This document shows positions 8,821 to 16,572 of a DNA stretch of 64,000 nucleotides, one piece after another. Origin of the DNA: Niabella aurantiaca DSM 17617 (lineage in GTDB: Bacteria; Bacteroidota; Bacteroidia; Chitinophagales; Chitinophagaceae); assembly GCF_000374125.1 (NCBI RefSeq), contig NZ_KB893645.1, positions 124,109 through 188,108 of the forward strand, given 5' to 3'. Each line of letters opens with the position of its first letter. Within the stretch, counting starts at the first letter, position 1. Below the pieces are notes generated by a model. That model saw only the letters and a list, made by a program, of their open reading frames with translations. It did not search any database and was not told the DNA's origin. Both the position numbers and the translations under genes were made by a program.

Positions 8821-9090
8821 ATGGCTCGTTCGATAAAAAAAGGTCCTTATGTAGCAACTCACTTGGAAAAAAAGGTGTTGGCTATCAATGAAGGAAAAGG
8901 AAAAAAGGCTGTAATTAAAACCTGGAGCCGCCGCTCTACAATTACACCTGATTTTGTAGGCCACACTTTTGCGGTACATAACGGTAATAAGTTTATTCCC
9001 GTGTATGTTACAGAGTTTATGGTAGGACATAAATTGGGTGAATTTGCACCCACCCGCAACTTTAAAGGACACGCGGGCGACAAGAAGTAA
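8821..9090 (+). CDS. rpsS: 30S ribosomal protein S19
   Basis: 89 aa. [18 protein letters not shown] start and the block [21 protein letters not shown] (about 38-58) with [15 protein letters not shown] at the end are diagnostic. It pairs with S13 in the 30S head. The 35-base upstream gap is the AT-rich word string GAAATTTGAACTTTAGAATTT. Confidence 0.96.
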   Translation: MARSIKKGPYVATHLEKKVLAINEGKGKKAVIKTWSRRSTITPDFVGHTFAVHNGNKFIPVYVTEFMVGHKLGEFAPTRNFKGHAGDKK

Positions 9091-9186
9091 CATTCAATAA
9101 AAGCATTAATAAAAAAGATCGTTTGATCGTTCACAGGGAAAGATGCAAAGCATAAAACCTGAAACCTCAAACTTCAAACTAAAATA

Positions 9187-9663
9187 ATGGAAGCAGTAGC
9201 AAAACTTAGGAATTATCCAACTTCACCCCGGAAAATGAGGTTGTTGGCTGATTTGATTCGTGGCCAGAAAGTGGATTTGGTGTTGGCCGAATTGGAGCAC
9301 AATCCCAAACACCCTGCAGTACCTTTGCGTAAGCTGGTATTGAGCGCCATTACCAACTGGAAACAGGCAAACGAGGGAGAAGATGAATCTGCATTGATCG
9401 TAAAAACCATTTACGTAGATGGCGGCCGTACATTGAAACGCATGCGCCCCGCTCCGCAAGGCCGTGGCTACCGCGTGCGCAAACGCAGCAACCACGTAAC
9501 ACTCATTGTAGATGTGAATGGTGTCGATAAGAAAGCGGAAAAAAAAGCAAAGGCCGCCGCTAAGGTCGCGCCCGTTGCAGAAGCGCAGGAAACAAGCGCA
9601 AAGGCTCCGGCTAAGAAAACAGCTGCTGCAAAAAAGTCAACTAAAGAATCTAAAAAAGCATAA
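9187..9663 (+). CDS. rplV: 50S ribosomal protein L22 with Lys/Ala-rich C-terminal tail
   Basis: 158 aa. The first 117 or so residues are a normal L22, with the tunnel beta-hairpin around [23 protein letters not shown]. The remaining 40 are a low-complexity, histone-like tail rich in Lys and Ala ([29 protein letters not shown]). Such tails are common on Bacteroidota ribosomal proteins. rpsC starts 9 bases after the stop, so the two are translationally close. Confidence 0.95.
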   Translation: MEAVAKLRNYPTSPRKMRLLADLIRGQKVDLVLAELEHNPKHPAVPLRKLVLSAITNWKQANEGEDESALIVKTIYVDGGRTLKRMRPAPQGRGYRVRKRSNHVTLIVDVNGVDKKAEKKAKAAAKVAPVAEAQETSAKAPAKKTAAAKKSTKESKKA

Positions 9664-9672
9664 CCAATAAAT

Positions 9673-10431
9673 ATGGGTCAAAAAGCAAATCCAATTGGTA
9701 ACAGGTTAGGCATCATCCGCGGATGGGAATCTAACTGGTATGGAAGCAAAAAAGACTTTGCTTCTAAGTTAATCGAAGACAATAAGATCAGAACCTACCT
9801 GAATGCCCGCATTAACAAGGGGGGGATTTCTAAGATTGTTATCGAAAGAACCTTAGGTAAGTTAATCATCACCATTCATACATCAAAGCCGGGGATCATC
9901 ATTGGTAAAGGTGGTGGCGAGGTGGACCGCATCAAAGAGGAGCTGAAAAAGTTGACACAGAACGATGATGTGCAGATCAACATCCTGGAGATCCGCCGTC
10001 CTGAAACAGATGCGATGATCGTTGGGGATACCATTGCCCGCCAGATCGAGAACCGGATCAACTTTAAACGCGCCACTAAAATGGCCATTGCTTCCGCGCT
10101 CCGGATGGGTGCCGAAGGGATCAAGGTAAAGCTGAGCGGACGTTTGGGTGGTTCTGAAATTGCCCGTAGCGAAGAGTTCAAACAGGGACGTGTTCCGTTG
10201 CATACTTTCCGGATGGATATTGATTATGCCAACGTATTTGCACAAACAGTTTACGGAAAGATCGGGATCAAGGTATGGATCTGTAAGGGTGAAGTATTGG
10301 CAAAACGCGACCTGAACCCCAACTTTATTTCCGGAAACGATAAGAATGTAGGCGGTGGAGATCGCAGGGATCACCGGAGAGATGACCGCAGGGGAGATCG
10401 CCGCGGCGGTGGAAGAGATAAAAGGAATTAA
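9673..10431 (+). CDS. rpsC: 30S ribosomal protein S3 with Arg/Asp/Gly tail
   Basis: 252 aa. Starts [23 protein letters not shown], has the KH-domain loop [15 protein letters not shown] (about 73-87) and the C-terminal domain block [15 protein letters not shown]. The last 25 residues ([23 protein letters not shown]) are a charged tail. S3 forms part of the mRNA entry site. The spacer after it (10441-10558) holds an inverted word-repeat. Confidence 0.96.
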   Translation: MGQKANPIGNRLGIIRGWESNWYGSKKDFASKLIEDNKIRTYLNARINKGGISKIVIERTLGKLIITIHTSKPGIIIGKGGGEVDRIKEELKKLTQNDDVQINILEIRRPETDAMIVGDTIARQIENRINFKRATKMAIASALRMGAEGIKVKLSGRLGGSEIARSEEFKQGRVPLHTFRMDIDYANVFAQTVYGKIGIKVWICKGEVLAKRDLNPNFISGNDKNVGGGDRRDHRRDDRRGDRRGGGRDKRN

Positions 10432-10440
10432 TTAATGTGT

Positions 10441-10558
10441 AGATGTGGAAATTAGGGAATGTGAAAATTTGTGTTTCCTGGTATCCATCGTATAAAATAG
10501 TTGTTTGGTTGTGAGGGTTCATTTTCACATTCTCACATTTTCAAATTTTCAAATTAAG
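10441..10558. repeat. Inverted word-repeat between rpsC and rplP
   Basis: GAATGTGAAAAT (10458-10469) is mirrored by ATTTTCACATTC (10521-10532), followed by tandem CACATTTTCAAATTTTCAAATT. The pair would fold over about 50 bases, just before rplP. Confidence 0.6.
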
Positions 10559-10562
10559 AAAG

Positions 10563-10985
10563 ATGTTACAACCGAAGAGAACAAAGCACAGGAAAATGCA
10601 AAAAGGTCGCATGAAAGGCGACGCGAAAAGAGGTACGACCATTTCGTTTGGTTCTTATGCTTTAAAGGCCCAGGATTCTCACTGGATTACTGACCGGCAG
10701 ATTGAGGCCGCCCGTCAGGCGCTTACCCGTAGCATGAAAAGGGAAGGGAATGTATGGATCCGTATCTTCCCGGACAAGCCCATCACCAAGAAACCTGCAG
10801 AGGTACGTATGGGTAAAGGTAAAGGTAACCTGGAATACTGGGCTGCCGTTGTACAGCCAGGCCGTATCATTTTTGAAGTGGACGGTGTAAGCGAGGAAGT
10901 GGCACGCAGAGCGCTGGCTTTAGCATCTGGTAAATTGCCGATCAAGACTAAGTTCACCATGCGTAGGGATTTAGTTACTCACTAA
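10563..10985 (+). CDS. rplP: 50S ribosomal protein L16
   Basis: 140 aa. [24 protein letters not shown] start, central [22 protein letters not shown] and [14 protein letters not shown] are classic L16. It helps position tRNA in the A/P sites. rpmC follows after 14 bases. Confidence 0.96.
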   Translation: MLQPKRTKHRKMQKGRMKGDAKRGTTISFGSYALKAQDSHWITDRQIEAARQALTRSMKREGNVWIRIFPDKPITKKPAEVRMGKGKGNLEYWAAVVQPGRIIFEVDGVSEEVARRALALASGKLPIKTKFTMRRDLVTH

Positions 10986-10999
10986 TAAATCAAATTAAG

Positions 11000-11221
11000 A
11001 TGTCAAAGAAAAAAGAATTTGTAGACGGCATAAAAGGATTAGGCGCTGAAGATCTGAAGGTTCAGCTGGAGCAGTCCAAACAACGCCTGAAAAAGTTGGA
11101 ATTCGCACACGCGATCTCTCCGCTTGAAAATCCGATGTCTATCCGTGCACTGCGCAAAGATATCGCCCGGATTGAAACGTTTTTAAAACAAAGTCAAAAC
11201 AGCGAAGCTGCAAAAGCGTAA
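11000..11221 (+). CDS. rpmC: 50S ribosomal protein L29
   Basis: 73 aa, two-helix protein. DLKVQLEQSKQRLKKLEFAHA and the conserved IRALRKDIARIETFL block are visible. It lies near L23 at the tunnel exit. Normal position between rplP and rpsQ. Confidence 0.93.
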   Translation: MSKKKEFVDGIKGLGAEDLKVQLEQSKQRLKKLEFAHAISPLENPMSIRALRKDIARIETFLKQSQNSEAAKA

Positions 11222-11254
11222 CCGCAATTTTGTACAAGCCAAAAGGTAAATAAA

Positions 11255-11512
11255 ATGTCTGAAAGAAATTTAAGAAAAACAAGAATAGGCGTGGTTACCA
11301 GCAACAAGATGACAAAGACCATCACCGTTGCGGTTGAAAGAAAAGTAAAGCACCCTATTTACGGTAAATTCCTTAAAAAAACCACCCGGTTTCACGCACA
11401 CGACGAAAAGAATGAGTGCAACATAGGCGATACCGTAAAAATTATGGAGACCCGCCCCTTGAGTAAATTGAAGCGCTGGAGACTGGTTGAGGTGATCGAA
11501 AAAGTAAAATAA
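11255..11512 (+). CDS. rpsQ: 30S ribosomal protein S17
   Basis: 85 aa. [20 protein letters not shown] and [21 protein letters not shown] match the S17 OB-fold signature. It is a primary 16S rRNA binder. The following 118-base spacer ends in tandem CTCAAATCTCAAATCTC words directly before rplN. Confidence 0.95.
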   Translation: MSERNLRKTRIGVVTSNKMTKTITVAVERKVKHPIYGKFLKKTTRFHAHDEKNECNIGDTVKIMETRPLSKLKRWRLVEVIEKVK

Positions 11513-11594
11513 GCATTGGGTATTGAGCTGTCAGTATTCAAAATTTAGAAAACAGGTAATATTTTTTAAAATAGATTTTGGGGAATGAGTATCT

Positions 11595-11628
11595 CAATTC
11601 TCAACTCTCAAATCTCAAATCTCTAAGA
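11595..11628 (+). repeat. Tandem CTCAAAT-type repeat before rplN
   Basis: The string CTCAATTCTCAACTCTC followed by AAATCTCAAATCTC is made of variants of one 7-8 base word and ends a few bases before the rplN ATG at 11631. ATTGAG words upstream (about 11521) are in opposite orientation. Confidence 0.65.
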
Positions 11629-11630
11629 AA

Positions 11631-11999
11631 ATGATTCAGCAAGAAAGCCGGTTGAATGTTGCGGATAACAGTGGCGCGAAAGAGGTGCTTTGCATCCGTG
11701 TACTGGGTAATAGTGGCCAGCGTTATGCAAAAATTGGCGACAAGATCGTTGTAACGGTTAAAGACGCTACTCCGGCAGGAGGTATCAAAAAAGGAACAGT
11801 GGCAAAAGCGGTGATCGTACGCACTACCAATAAATTGCGTCGTAAAGATGGTTCGTATATCCGTTTTGATGACAATGCTGTTGTTATCCTGAACGCAGCT
11901 GATGAGCCAAGAGGTACCCGTATTTTCGGGCCGGTAGCCCGGGAGCTTCGTGATAAGGGATACATGAGGATTGTTTCATTAGCTCCTGAGGTATTGTAA
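11631..11999 (+). CDS. rplN: 50S ribosomal protein L14
   Basis: 122 aa, the exact usual length. [19 protein letters not shown] start and the C-terminal [20 protein letters not shown] are diagnostic. It sits at the 30S-50S interface and is the RsfS target in other bacteria. Confidence 0.97.
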   Translation: MIQQESRLNVADNSGAKEVLCIRVLGNSGQRYAKIGDKIVVTVKDATPAGGIKKGTVAKAVIVRTTNKLRRKDGSYIRFDDNAVVILNAADEPRGTRIFGPVARELRDKGYMRIVSLAPEVL

Positions 12000-12008
12000 A
12001 CAAAAGCA

Positions 12009-12097
12009 GTCAGCTATTAGCCATTAGCTATTAGTAAAGACATTTTAAAATATAGATAATCAGCTAAAGGCTACATGCTGATAGCTAAAAGCTAAAT
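12009..12097. repeat. Imperfect inverted repeat between rplN and rplX
   Basis: CAGCTATTAGCCATTAGC (about 12009-12026) pairs imperfectly with GCTGATAGCTAAAAGCTA (about 12078-12095); the reverse complement of the latter, TAGCTTTTAGCTATCAGC, matches at 14 of 18 positions. Each arm is itself made of repeated AGCTATT-like words. Confidence 0.65.
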
Positions 12098-12100
12098 AAA

Positions 12101-12460
12101 ATGAGCAAAAGATTTAAACCCAAGTACAATATTAAAAAAGGTGATCTGGTTATTGTTATCAGCGGCGCCGCAAAACCCCGCAAAGATGATAATGGTAAGT
12201 TTGACTACAAACCACGTTTAGTGAAAGAGGTCCTGGTAGACGAAGGAAAAGTGCTGGTGGAAGGTGTCAACATTAAAACCAAACATACCAAACCCTCCGC
12301 CCAGAACACAAAGGGTGGTATTGTAAAAGTAGAAGCTCCCATCCATATCAGCAATGTCATGCTGTGGGATGCCAAGGCAAAAGCACCTTCTAAAGTGAAG
12401 CGTGTGCGGGAAGAAGGTAAAACGCTGCGCATCTTTAAAAAATCGGGAGAGAAAATCTAA
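12101..12460 (+). CDS. rplX: 50S ribosomal protein L24
   Basis: 119 aa. The KOW motif near the start reads IKKGDLVIVISGAAKPRKDDNGK, with an insertion compared with the short E. coli form, then GGIVKVEAPIHISNVMLWD. L24 starts 50S assembly. Followed 32 bases later by rplE. Confidence 0.94.
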   Translation: MSKRFKPKYNIKKGDLVIVISGAAKPRKDDNGKFDYKPRLVKEVLVDEGKVLVEGVNIKTKHTKPSAQNTKGGIVKVEAPIHISNVMLWDAKAKAPSKVKRVREEGKTLRIFKKSGEKI

Positions 12461-12492
12461 TCTTTTGTGTATCGCAAATAAAGTAATAGACC

Positions 12493-13059
12493 ATGAGTAC
12501 TAAAACATATATCCCCAGGCTGGCCACAAAATATAAAAATGAAGTGGCTCCGGCATTAGTGAAGAAGTTTGCTTACAAATCTGTAATGCAGGCTCCCAAA
12601 CTGGAAAAGATCTGCATCAACCGTGGTGTGAATGGCGCGGTAACTGATAAGAAACTGGTTGATGTGGCGGTTGATGAGCTGACCACCATTACCGGACAAA
12701 AAGCAGTGGTAACCAACTCTAAAAAAGATATTTCTAACTTCAAACTGCGTAAGAACATGCCGATCGGTGCACGGGTAACCCTTCGCGGAGAGAAGATGTA
12801 CGAGTTTCTGGATCGCCTGATCGCTGTAGCGCTTCCTCGCGTGCGCGATTTTAAAGGAGTGAATGAAAAATCCTTTGATGGCCGCGGAAACTATACCATG
12901 GGCGTTACCGAACAGATCATCTTCCCCGAGATCGACATTGATAAAGTGAACAAGATCACCGGTATGGATATCACTTTTGTGACCACCGCCGGTACCGATG
13001 AAGAGGCATATGAGTTGTTGAAAGAACTGGGAATGCCCTTTAAAAACGCTAAAAAGTAA
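12493..13059 (+). CDS. rplE: 50S ribosomal protein L5
   Basis: 188 aa. The L5 blocks [37 protein letters not shown] and [20 protein letters not shown] (about 120-139) are all present. It binds 5S rRNA with L18. The 88-base gap to rpsN contains TTTGGAATTTAGAATTT words. Confidence 0.96.
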   Translation: MSTKTYIPRLATKYKNEVAPALVKKFAYKSVMQAPKLEKICINRGVNGAVTDKKLVDVAVDELTTITGQKAVVTNSKKDISNFKLRKNMPIGARVTLRGEKMYEFLDRLIAVALPRVRDFKGVNEKSFDGRGNYTMGVTEQIIFPEIDIDKVNKITGMDITFVTTAGTDEEAYELLKELGMPFKNAKK

Positions 13060-13147
13060 TATTATAAAATCACAATTCACAGGTTCTGAAGCTTGAAACG
13101 GCAACCGCCGGAAAACTTAGGATTTGGAATTTAGAATTTAATGAAAC

Positions 13148-13417
13148 ATGGCAAAAACTTCAATTAAAGCCCGTCAGTTAAAAAGAGAAAAAATGGTGGA
13201 GCAATACGCCGCTAAAAGAGAGGAGCTGAAAAAAGCCGGTGACTATGCCGCTTTAGACAAGCTTCCTAAAAACTCTTCTAAAGTGCGTTTGAAAAACCGC
13301 TGCCAATTAACAGGCCGCCCTAAAGGGTATGTACGTTACTTTGGGATTTCCCGGGTAGCCTTGAGGGATATGGCATTGAATGGTAAAATTCCGGGACTGA
13401 AAAAAGCAAGCTGGTAA
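13148..13417 (+). CDS. rpsN: 30S ribosomal protein S14 (zinc-independent form)
   Basis: 89 aa. Ends with the S14 block [19 protein letters not shown] and [10 protein letters not shown]. The two CxxC pairs of the 61-aa zinc-binding form are absent and the length is that of the C-minus type, so it does not need zinc. Position before rpsH is standard. Confidence 0.96.
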   Translation: MAKTSIKARQLKREKMVEQYAAKREELKKAGDYAALDKLPKNSSKVRLKNRCQLTGRPKGYVRYFGISRVALRDMALNGKIPGLKKASW

Positions 13418-13429
13418 TACCAGTGCATC

Positions 13430-13478
13430 GTTAATGACGAGTCGTTAATAGGATACCTGATAACGGATCGCCAGTAAC
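13430..13478. repeat. 23-bp-arm imperfect inverted repeat between rpsN and rpsH
   Basis: Arms at 13430-13452 and 13456-13478 with a 3-base loop. Comparing the left arm with the reverse complement of the right gives 17 of 23 identities, two further positions being G-T pairs. The left arm contains CGTTAAT twice. This is the longest hairpin of the spacer-repeat family here. Confidence 0.7.
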
Positions 13479-13568
13479 AAATAACAGATATTCCAAAGCC
13501 GTAAGACAGGGTATGGGCTTTTAAAATAAACCACCCACTAAATTTAGAACTGATATAACTCATATAAA

Positions 13569-13967
13569 ATGGTAACAGATCCAATTGCAGATTTTTTAAC
13601 AAGAATACGTAATGCTCAAATGGCAGGCCACCGCATCGTGGACATTCCTGCATCTAACTTGAAGAAACGTATGACCGAGATCTTGTACAGTCAGGGATAC
13701 ATCCTGAAGTATAAGTTTGAAGAAGATAATAAGCAAGGGGTAATTAAAATCGCTTTGAAGTACGATGCTACTACCAAGCAGCCGGCCATTCAAAGCCTGG
13801 AAAGAATAAGCCGCCCCGGTTTGCGTCAATATGCCAAACCGGCGGATATCCGCCGGGTAAAGAACGGGCTGGGCATAGCGATCATGTCTACATCTAAAGG
13901 CGTAATGACCGATAAAGATGCCCGTAATCAAAATGTAGGCGGAGAAGTACTTTGTCACATTTATTAA
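13569..13967 (+). CDS. rpsH: 30S ribosomal protein S8
   Basis: 132 aa. MVTDPIADFLTRIRNAQMAGH start and the C-terminal STSKGVMTDKDARNQNVGGEVLC block identify S8. In E. coli S8 represses the spc operon by binding its mRNA near rplE; a similar loop here would have to use the spacer hairpins, which is speculation. Confidence 0.96.
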   Translation: MVTDPIADFLTRIRNAQMAGHRIVDIPASNLKKRMTEILYSQGYILKYKFEEDNKQGVIKIALKYDATTKQPAIQSLERISRPGLRQYAKPADIRRVKNGLGIAIMSTSKGVMTDKDARNQNVGGEVLCHIY

Positions 13968-13982
13968 ATGTGCGGATGAGAT

Positions 13983-14116
13983 AATTTGAAAATTTGAAGA
14001 TGGTTTTCAAGTTATAAGTTCAAGGGGATGAATGGGAATCTTAAGTTTTTTATACGATAACTGAAAGCATTCAGACTTACATTTTCAAAGTATATAAATT
14101 TTCAAATTTTCAAATT
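13983..14116. repeat. Near-perfect inverted repeat flanking the rpsH-rplF spacer
   Basis: The 19-base arm at 13983-14001 (AATTTGAAAATTTGAAGAT) is the inverse of 14098-14116 (ATTTTCAAATTTTCAAATT) with one mismatch. They lie at the two ends of the 155-base spacer, so the whole spacer would loop out, bringing the rpsH stop next to the rplF start at 14123. Confidence 0.75.
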
Positions 14117-14122
14117 AAGATT

Positions 14123-14677
14123 ATGTCTCGTATAGGTAAACAAATCATCGCAGTTCCGGAAGGAGTTACGGTAACAGTAGGAAACGACAATGTTGTTACT
14201 GTTAAAGGGAAGAAAGGAGAGTTGAAACAATCCGTAAACGCCGATATCAAAGTAGTAGTAAAAGACGGAGAGATCGCGATCACCCGTCCTTCGGATCAGA
14301 TCCATCACCGTGCGCTGCATGGATTAACCCGTGCGCTGGTAGCCAACCTGGTACAGGGCGTTACCAACGGGTTTGAAAAGAAAATGGAGCTGGTAGGGGT
14401 AGGTTATAAAGCAACCAACCAGGGCAATCAGCTGGATCTTTCCCTGGGCTATTCCCACAACATCATTTTCGATATTCCCAAGGAACTGACGGTTGCTACA
14501 GAAACCGTAAAGGGACAGAATCCTACCATTACCATCAGCGGAAGCGATAAGCAGCTGGTTGGCGCGGTTTGTGCAAAGATCCGCAGCCTGCGTAAACCCG
14601 AACCATATAAAGGAAAAGGGGTACGCTTTGTGGGTGAAGTGGTACGTAAGAAAGCAGGTAAGTCTGCAGGTAAATAA
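14123..14677 (+). CDS. rplF: 50S ribosomal protein L6
   Basis: 184 aa. MSRIGKQIIAVPEGVTVTV start, GVTNGFEKKMELVGVGYKA mid-block and the signature RKPEPYKGKGVRFVGE near the C-terminus. L6 lies close to the factor-binding site. Start is 6 bases after the spacer repeat arm. Confidence 0.97.
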   Translation: MSRIGKQIIAVPEGVTVTVGNDNVVTVKGKKGELKQSVNADIKVVVKDGEIAITRPSDQIHHRALHGLTRALVANLVQGVTNGFEKKMELVGVGYKATNQGNQLDLSLGYSHNIIFDIPKELTVATETVKGQNPTITISGSDKQLVGAVCAKIRSLRKPEPYKGKGVRFVGEVVRKKAGKSAGK

Positions 14678-14683
14678 TTGAAG

Positions 14684-14724
14684 TTTCAGGTTTTAAGTTT
14701 CATGTTCGAACGCAAAACCTGAAA
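14684..14724. repeat. Inverted repeat between rplF and rplR
   Basis: TTTCAGGTTTT (14684-14694) is perfectly complementary to AAAACCTGAAA (14714-14724). The words TTTAAGTTTCATG and CTTGAACTTGAAAC extend the pairing imperfectly. No T-run follows, so it is unlikely to be a terminator. Confidence 0.65.
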
Positions 14725-14780
14725 TCTTGAACTTGAAACATAAAAGGCCCTGGCAGCATCAGGGAATAAATAAAGAAATA

Positions 14781-15137
14781 ATGTCAAACGCAAAAGTTAA
14801 AAGAAGAACCAGCATCCGCCGCTCCATTCGTCAGAAAATCAGCGGTACGTCCGAAAAGCCGAGACTGGCTGTATTTCGTAGCAATACGGACATCTATGCC
14901 CAGTTGATCGATGATAACAGTGGTGTAACCATTGCTGCGGCCTCTACAAAAGACAAGGATATCAAGGCTCAGTCAGGTACCAAATCTGAAAAGAGTAAGT
15001 TGGTAGGCGCAGCCATCGCCCGCAAAGCAGTAGAGCTGAAAGTAACCGGAGTGGTTTTTGACAGAGGCGGATACCTGTATCATGGACGCGTGAAAGCCGT
15101 TGCTGAGGGCGCAAGAGAGGGTGGTTTGCAATTTTAA
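14781..15137 (+). CDS. rplR: 50S ribosomal protein L18
   Basis: 118 aa from the ATG at 14781. The frame is open upstream but the family start is basic ([19 protein letters not shown]) and the upstream part is spacer sequence. [20 protein letters not shown] and [26 protein letters not shown] are diagnostic. It carries 5S rRNA into the 50S subunit. Confidence 0.95.
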   Translation: MSNAKVKRRTSIRRSIRQKISGTSEKPRLAVFRSNTDIYAQLIDDNSGVTIAAASTKDKDIKAQSGTKSEKSKLVGAAIARKAVELKVTGVVFDRGGYLYHGRVKAVAEGAREGGLQF

Positions 15138-15163
15138 AAAGTTATTCAATCTAAAACGAAATA

Positions 15164-15682
15164 ATGTCAACAGTTAATTTCAACAATGTTAAAGCCGGCG
15201 ACCTTGAATTGAAAGACAAGGTGGTAGCTATTAATCGTGTAGTAAAAACAACTAAAGGCGGTCGTGCATTCAGCTTTTCCGCGTTGGTTGTTGTGGGAGA
15301 TGGCAACGGTGTTGTAGGACATGGTCTGGGAAAGGCAAAGGAAGTACAGGAAGCAATTACAAAAGGAATAGAAGACGCCAAGAAAAACCTTATTAAAGTT
15401 CCGATCATGAAAGGAACCATTCCGCATGATCAGTGGGCGAAAGAAGGTGCAGCCAAGGTAATGGTAAAACCGGCATCTGCAGGTACCGGTGTGATCGCCG
15501 GAGGCTCTATGCGGGCCGTATTGGAAGCAGCAGGCCTTACAGACGTGCTGGCAAAGAACCTGGGCTCCGCAAACCCGCACAACGTGGTAAAGGCAACCTT
15601 TAAGGCTTTGGCAATGATGCGGGAACCGGTGCATGTTGCAAAGACCCGCTCTTTAGGTTTAAAGAAAGTATTTAACGGATAA
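15164..15682 (+). CDS. rpsE: 30S ribosomal protein S5
   Basis: 172 aa. [21 protein letters not shown], the [10 protein letters not shown] loop and [20 protein letters not shown] are typical S5 blocks. S5 contributes to decoding accuracy. The usual long spacer follows before rpmD, here filled with inverted words. Confidence 0.96.
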   Translation: MSTVNFNNVKAGDLELKDKVVAINRVVKTTKGGRAFSFSALVVVGDGNGVVGHGLGKAKEVQEAITKGIEDAKKNLIKVPIMKGTIPHDQWAKEGAAKVMVKPASAGTGVIAGGSMRAVLEAAGLTDVLAKNLGSANPHNVVKATFKALAMMREPVHVAKTRSLGLKKVFNG

Positions 15683-15692
15683 GAAATATTTA

Positions 15693-15760
15693 TGGTTTGA
15701 GGTTGATGGTTTGAGGCAGATAAAAATCTCAAATCCCGAATCTCAAATCTCAAATCTGAG
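15693..15760. repeat. Inverted TTTGAG/CTCAAA word block between rpsE and rpmD
   Basis: TGGTTTGAGGTTGATGG (from 15693) faces tandem CTCAAATCCCGAATCTC and AAATCTCAAATCTGAG, which ends at 15760. TTTGAG and CTCAAA units pair in several registers. It stops 3 bases before the rpmD ATG. Confidence 0.65.
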
Positions 15761-15763
15761 ATT

Positions 15764-15943
15764 ATGAAAAAGATAAAAGTTACTTTAGTTAAAAGCCCGA
15801 TTGACCGCCCGGAAAGGCAGAAACTTACCTTGAAGGCTTTAGGATTGAATAAGACCAACAGCAGCAAAGAAGTAGAAGCTACTCCGCAGATTTTGGGAAT
15901 GATCCGCAAAGTGGAGCATATGCTGAAGGTGGAAGAATTGTAA
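15764..15943 (+). CDS. rpmD: 50S ribosomal protein L30
   Basis: 59 aa, typical of L30. Begins MKKIKVTLVKSPIDRPERQK and continues TLKALGLNKTNSSKEVEATP, then IRKVEHMLKVEEL. Standard spot between rpsE and rplO. A separate promoter follows its stop. Confidence 0.93.
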   Translation: MKKIKVTLVKSPIDRPERQKLTLKALGLNKTNSSKEVEATPQILGMIRKVEHMLKVEEL

Positions 15944-15959
15944 ATTCCGATTTGATATC

Positions 15960-15993
15960 TATATTTGCACCGCTCCGGGCTGCAAAACCCGGA
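15960..15993 (+). promoter_or_regulatory. Internal promoter before rplO with 5'-proximal hairpin
   Basis: TATATTTG (15960-15967) matches the -7 consensus. Starting 4-5 bases later, the RNA would fold almost at once: TCCGGG (15974-15979) pairs with CCCGGA (15988-15993) across 8 bases. A second stem, AAAGCG to CGCTTT (about 16006-16023), follows. It would give rplO-secY a transcription input separate from the rpsJ promoter. Confidence 0.55.
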
Positions 15994-16048
15994 AAAAGTT
16001 TACAAAAAGCGAGCTCCCGCTTTTGGAGCGTAAGTAAAAAATAAAGCA

Positions 16049-16498
16049 ATGAAATTACATGAATTGAAGCCTGCAAAAGGCGCTGTACACAAAGAAAAAA
16101 GAATTGGCCGTGGTGAAGGCAGTGGTTATGGCGGTACTTCTACAAAAGGAAATAAAGGAGGCCAAAGCCGTGCCGGTTACAAGCGGAAATTAGGACATGA
16201 AGGGGGCCAGATGCCCATTCAGCGCCGTACACCCAAAAGGGGCTTTAAGAACCCGGACAAAATTGTTTATAAGATCATCAACATTGGTCAGGTTGATCAA
16301 TGGGCCGAAACACATAATATCTCTGATTTTTCTGCTGAAAATCTTTACGCAATGGGCTTTATTGGCAAAACCGACAAAGTAAAGGTTTTGGGTAATGGAG
16401 AAATTAAGGGCAAATTCACTTTTAAAGTTCACGCCATCAGCGAAAAAGCCAAAGCTGCGATTGAAGGCGCCGGCGGATCCGTTGAGATTTTAAAATAA
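16049..16498 (+). CDS. rplO: 50S ribosomal protein L15
   Basis: 149 aa. MKLHELKPAKGAVHKEKRIG start, the Gly-rich GRGEGSGYGGTSTKGNKGGQ (about 21-40) and C-terminal AKAAIEGAGGSVEIL are diagnostic. Precedes secY with a hairpin in between. Confidence 0.96.
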   Translation: MKLHELKPAKGAVHKEKRIGRGEGSGYGGTSTKGNKGGQSRAGYKRKLGHEGGQMPIQRRTPKRGFKNPDKIVYKIINIGQVDQWAETHNISDFSAENLYAMGFIGKTDKVKVLGNGEIKGKFTFKVHAISEKAKAAIEGAGGSVEILK

Positions 16499-16517
16499 TT
16501 TCTCAAAAATAAATTTT

Positions 16518-16538
16518 GACGCACGTAGTGCGTCTTTT
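16518..16538 (+). terminator. Hairpin plus T-run between rplO and secY
   Basis: GACGCAC (16518-16524) and GTGCGTC (16528-16534) form a perfect 7-bp stem with a GTA loop, followed by TTTT. It resembles a weak intrinsic terminator or attenuator that could lower secY expression relative to ribosomal proteins. Confidence 0.55.
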
Positions 16539-16572
16539 AATTTTGGAGAATTGACAATTTAAGAAGAATCAG

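Noticed and set aside
7427-15760. Short regular repeats that could be mistaken for CRISPR arrays
   Set aside because: Units are only 7-9 bases, have no unique spacers of 25-40 bases, and no cas genes are present in the window.
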